From: Dactylis glomerata
Taxonomy: Eukaryota > Streptophyta > Magnoliopsida > Poales > Poaceae
Assembly: GCA_007115705.1 (NCBI GenBank)
Contig: QXEO01000549.1
Coordinates: 2,779,512-2,843,511 of the forward strand
Reading direction: 5' to 3'
DNA length: 64,000 nucleotides
The position numbers and the translations under genes were made by a program. Positions 59,742 to 64,000 of the stretch are shown here, one piece after another. Position 1 is the first letter of the stretch. Each line of letters opens with the position of its first letter. The notes beneath the pieces were generated by a model. That model was not told the origin of the DNA, ran no database searches, and was given only the letters and a program-made list of their open reading frames with translations.

Positions 59742-61459
59742 CGCAGCATAGTAAATCAAAAAAAATCCTACGGATGCGAACAGGAAATCCAAGATCTAAT
59801 CTAGGAGATGTAATCAACGAGAGATATAGATGAGATCTTCATACCCTTGAAGAAATCGCACAGCGGAAATGTTCAATAGAATGTGGATGATGTAGTCGTA
59901 CTAGCCGTCTCCTTCCCGCGATCCAATCCGATCCAACGCCGCAAGTGGCGGCGCCTCCGAGAGATGCACACGTACGGTGCAGCGACGTCTCCTCCTTCCT
60001 TGGTCCAGCAAGTATGGTGGAGAGATAGATTGAATCTGCAGCACGACGGCGTGGTGCTTATGGTGGAGAGTTTCAGTGGCAGGGCTTCGCCTACGCGCAG
60101 TCGCGAGAGAGAGAGATTGGAGGGCAGCAGTTGGCCGGTAGCAAGGGTTAGGAGAGAGGGAGGCTGCGCCCCTGCCCCTCCTTATATAGGAGGCTGGCCG
60201 GCCACCTTGAACCCTCCTCCAAGCCCTAGGGCGGCGGCCCAAGAGGGAAGAGTGGGGGGCAAGTTTCCTCCCTCCTTCTGGAAGGTTCCCTTAGGGTTTC
60301 CCCTAAGGTCTGGCCGGCTAGGCCTTAAGGGCCTGGTGCGCCTGGCCCAAAGTGGCCAGGACACTTCCCCTTAGGCTCATGCAGGCCTCCGTCAAGTGGG
60401 TCCATGTTGGCCCCACTCCGGAACCTTCTAGAACCTTCTGGTACAATACCAATAAACTCTGAAACGATTCCGGAATCCAAAAACTGCTTTCCTTTATATG
60501 AATCTTATTCTCCGGACCATTCCGGAACCTCTCGTGATGTCCTGTATCTCATCCGAGACTCCGAACAAAAAACTCATTAACCAATTATCCATTCTATCCT
60601 AGCGTCGATGCACGTTAAGTGTGTGACCCTACGGGTTCGAGAATATGCAGACATGATCTTCTATCAATAATCAATAGCGGGATCTGGAAACCCATATTGA
60701 CTCCCACATATTCATCGATGATCATATCAAATGAACCACGATGCCAGGATTCAATTAATCCCGTATATGTATTCCCTTCGTCTCGCGATATTTTACTTGC
60801 CCGAGATTCGATCGCCGGTATCGACATACCTAGTTCAATCTCATTCACAGCAAGTACTTTACTCATTCCGTAATCCGATATCACTTTGTGATTAACTCCT
60901 TAACCACGTGCTTGCAAGCAGTATTGATATCGATTACCGAGTGGGCCCGAAGTATATCTCTCTGACTTGGGAGGGACAAATTCCATCTCGATACATGCAA
61001 CCCAACAAGTACTTTCCGATCACCTGAGCGACACCTTTATGATCACCCTTTCATAGGATGACGTTTGATAACCTCAAAGCTCTCTTCCAACACTAGGGAG
61101 TTGCATTATCTCATGGTCTAAGGAATACAATACTTGACATAAGAAAAAGCTTCGCAAAGATGAACACAATGACACGATCTAATTGCTGTGCTTTATTTGG
61201 GTCTGTCCACCACAACATTCTCCTAATGACATGGTCTCATTATTAATTGACAACTCATGTCTATGGTTAGGAAACCTTAACCATCATTAATCAATGAGCT
61301 AGTCCATAGAGGCGTACTAGGGACACAGTGTTGTTCATAAACCACACAAGTATTAAGGTTTCCGCTTAATACAATTCTAGCATGGAATATAAACATTATC
61401 ATGAACAAGAATTATAATAATAACATCTTTATTATTGCCTCTAGGGCATAATTCCAACA
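59742..61459 (-). mobile_element. 3' LTR of BARE/Angela-type Copia element
   Basis: On the minus strand it begins TGTTGGAATTATGCCCTAGA at 61459, the signature start of BARE/Angela/WIS LTRs, and runs about 1.72 kb into the H2 gag at 59742. A TATA box (TATATAAG on the minus strand) is at about 60181-60189. The terminal TG/CA at the left end appears mutated (CG), so this boundary is good to a few bases. Confidence 0.92.
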
Positions 61460-61474
61460 GTCTCCCACTTGCAC
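61460..61474 (-). promoter_or_regulatory. Polypurine tract of Copia element
   Basis: GTGCAAGTGGGAGAC read on the minus strand, immediately before the LTR start. Confidence 0.9.
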
Positions 61475-61487
61475 TAGAGTCAATAAT

Positions 61488-64000
61488 CTAGTTTACATCT
61501 GGTAACAATCTAACACCCATGGCATTAAGGTGCTGATCATGTTTTGCTCGTGGAAGATGTTTAGTCAATGGATCTGTGACATTCAGATCCGTATGTACTT
61601 TGCTAATCTTCAGATCTCCACCTGATATATAATCTCGAATTATATGGAAACGGCGGTTGATGTGCTTGGTCTTTGGATGATATCTTGGTTCCTTAGCCAG
61701 TGCTATGGCACCAGTGTTGTCGCACAATATCTCCAGTGGATCCAAGGCACTTGGAACCACACCAAGCTCAGTGATGAAGTTCCTAATCCAAACTCCTTCA
61801 CTTGACGCTTTCGAAGGAGCCATGTATTCCGCTTCTGTTGTAGATCCCGCGATCACGCTTTGCTTGCAGCTTCTCTAGCTCACAGCTCCATCATTCAAAA
61901 TATATACATATCCTGTCTGAGATTTAGAATCATCCGGGTCGGTGTCGAAGCTAGCGTCGACGTAACCTTTTACGACGAGCTCCTCATCACCTCCATAGAC
62001 CAAGAACATTTCTTTAGTCCTATTTAAATACTTTAGGATGTTCTTTACGGCTGTCCAGTGTTCCACTCCTGGATCACTTTGGTATCTGCTCGTCAAACTA
62101 AGAGCATTGGACACATCCGGTCTAGTACACATCATGGCATACATGATAGAACCTATGCCCGAGGCATATGGCACTTTGCTCATAGTTTCTCTATCTTTTA
62201 CCATAGTTGGACACTGAGCCTTGCTCAATATCTTTCCTGACAACATGGGCAATGAACCTTTCTTTGCTTTATCCATTCTGAACCTTTTCAGAACTTTGTC
62301 CAGGTATGTACTTTGGCTTAAACCTATTAGGCGTCTTTGTCTATCTCTATAGATTTTGATGCCTAATATATAAGCAGCTTCTCCTAGGCCTTTCATTGAA
62401 AAACACTTATTCAAATAACTCTTCACATCGTTAAGCATACCGATGTCATTTCCAATAATCAATATGTCATCCACATATAGTACTACAAATGTCACCGAGC
62501 TCCCACTCACTTTCTTGTAAACACAAGCTTTGTAGCAATTTGGAACAAATCCAAAACTCTTGATCACTTGATCAAAACGAAGGTTCCAACTCTGGGATGC
62601 TTGCTTCAGCCCATAAATGGAACGCTGAAGTTTGCACACTTTATTAGCATCCTTAAGATTGACAAAACCTTCGGGCTGTATCATATACAACTCTTCATCA
62701 ATGTTGCCATTGAGGAACGCAGTCTTGACATCCATCTGCCAAATTTCATAATCATGAAATGCAGCAATTGCTAATAAAATCCGAATGGACTTAAACATCA
62801 CTACGGGAGAGAAAGTCTCATCGTAGTCAACACCTTGAACTTGCCGAAAACCTTTTGCGACAAGCCGAGCCTTATAGAGAGTAACATTACCATCCGCGTC
62901 TGTTTTCTTCTTGAAAATCCATTTGCACTCAACGGCCTTACGGTCGCTAGGAGGGTCCACCAAAGTCCATACTTGGTTTTCGCTCATGGATCCCAATTCG
63001 GATTTCATGGCCTCTAGCCATTTCTCAGAGTCTGGGCTCATCATTGCTTCCTCATAGTTTGCAGGTTCATTGTTGTCTAACAACATGACGGTTAAGACAG
63101 GGTTGCCATACCATTCAGGAGTGGCATGCGACCTTGTCGACCTGCGAAGTTCAGTAGTAGCATCGTTCGAAGTTTCATGATCCTCGTCATTAGCTTCCTC
63201 TCCTGTTGGTGCAGGCGGCGCCGGAACAACTTCGGGTGCTGCGCTACTCTCCAACTCGAGAGAAGGTTCAATAACCTTATCTTGCTCTACCTTCCTCCCA
63301 CTCACTTCTTTCGAGAGAAACTCCTTCTCAAGAAAGGATCCGTTCTTAGCAACAAATACTTTGCCTTCAGATCTGTGGTAGAAGGTATACCCAATCGTTT
63401 CCTTAGGATATCCTATGAAGACGCATTTCTCTGCTTTGGGTTCGAGCTTATCCGGCATCAACTTCTTGACGCAATCTTCGCATCCCCAAACTTTAAGAAA
63501 CGATAGCTTAGGTTTAGCACCAAATCATAGTTCATACGGTGTCGTCTCAACGGATTTAGATGGTGCCCTATTTAAAGTGAATGCAGCGGTTTCTAATGCA
63601 TAACCCCAAAATGATAACGGCAAATCTGTAAGAGACATCATCGATCGAACCATATCTAATAGAGTTCAATTCCGGCGTTCAGACACACCATTGCACTGTG
63701 GTGTTCCAGGTGGCGTGAGTTGCGAAACGATTCTGCTTGCTTTAAGATGCGTGAGAAAATCATAACTCAAATATTCACCTCCACGATCGGATCATAGAAA
63801 TTTAATTTTCATGTTACGATGGTTTTCCACTTTGTTCTGAAATTATTTGAACTTTTCAAATGTTTCAGATTTATGTTTCATTAAATAGACATACCTGTAT
63901 CTACTTAAATCATCAGTAAAAGTGAGAAAATAGCGATATCCACCACGCGTCGAAATACTCATTGGTCCGCACACATCGGTATGTATGATTTCCAATAAGT
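61488..64000 (-). pseudogene. gag-pol: Copia polyprotein, integrase to RNase H, with several stops (runs off window)
   Basis: Minus strand, entering at 64000 inside the integrase core and ending at 61488. Order is integrase, RT, RNase H, the Copia (Ty1) arrangement. Integrase catalytic positions are visible: D in IIHTDVCGPM, D in SDRGGEY, E in GVSERRN. RT shows WIFKKKTDADG, KARLVAKGF, QMDVKTAFLNG and the catalytic YVDDILI. RNase H shows STTEAEYMA and CDNTGAIALA. Nonsense codons: TAA and TGA in the integrase core (about 63838 and 63796), TGA at 63666-63668, TGA at 63525-63527 and TAG at 61875-61877, all in the same frame with no frameshift noticed. The element is inactive. Its 5' LTR, gag and protease should lie to the right of the window. 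Confidence 0.93.

Noticed and set aside
59883..60374. A 163-codon ORF in the Copia LTR
   Set aside because: It sits in the transcribed CG-rich part of a BARE-type LTR, opposite in strand to the element, and has no recognisable domain.
1..64000. CRISPR array, tRNA, rRNA or other structural RNA genes
   Set aside because: No regularly spaced short repeats with unique spacers and no tRNA or rRNA signature were seen. The tRNA-like matches are retroelement primer binding sites only.

Overview
The window is a repeat-only block of a large plant genome. The LTR retrotransposons and the MULE transposase are plant types. A BARE/Angela-type Copia element and several Athila-like gag-only Gypsy families whose LTRs begin TGATACGTCTC point to a pooid grass (wheat, barley, rye, oat or ryegrass group); the species cannot be fixed from the sequence. 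No ordinary host gene, rRNA, tRNA or CRISPR array was seen. Almost every base belongs to nested transposable elements, most of them datable relative to each other by nesting and by target-site duplications (TSDs).

Region 1-28158 is a large head-to-head inverted duplication of an Athila-like element (called A here). The minus arm (1-6403) and plus arm (from 6566) both end in their own 3' LTR and meet at an asymmetric centre made of a gag piece and an LTR fragment (6404-6565). The plus arm is split by a nearly intact Gypsy chromovirus (10407-25498) with 4.6-kb LTRs, a CTTTG TSD, an extra ORF before gag, and one in-frame stop in a gag-PR-RT-RH-IN-chromodomain polyprotein. At 28159 the sequence passes straight into the middle of the gag of another element (C, 28159-33457). 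C's 3' LTR abuts the gag of a minus-strand element (H1, 33458-36663). The order appears to be H1, then C, then A, then the chromovirus.

Region 36664-47199 is a Gypsy 3'-end remnant (G1) carrying a complete 9.2-kb Mutator-like DNA transposon (MULE, 37884-47057) with about 250-bp terminal inverted repeats and a perfect 9-bp TSD TTGAAAGTA. It holds a three-exon mudrA-type transposase (minus), a convergent two-exon gene for a coiled-coil, tail-anchored protein (plus), a repetitive unknown ORF (minus), several minisatellites and a solo LTR with TSD TGGGC.

Region 47200-59741 is a minus-strand Athila-like element (H2) split by a full-length plus-strand relative (E, 48200-56534, TSD GTCCA). E has two unusual repair scars: a 41-bp templated filler in the 5' LTR, and 209 bp of its own upstream flank copied into the start of its 3' LTR. 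Region 59742-64000 is the 3' half of a decayed BARE/Angela-type Copia element on the minus strand, running off the window.

The Athila-like elements encode only Gag, or Gag plus protease. No reverse transcriptase or integrase of that lineage is present, so they would depend on enzymes supplied from elsewhere. Despite different gag types they share about 2.8 kb of 3' untranslated sequence with conserved hairpins and duplicated polypurine-like motifs, a candidate for shared cis-acting signals.
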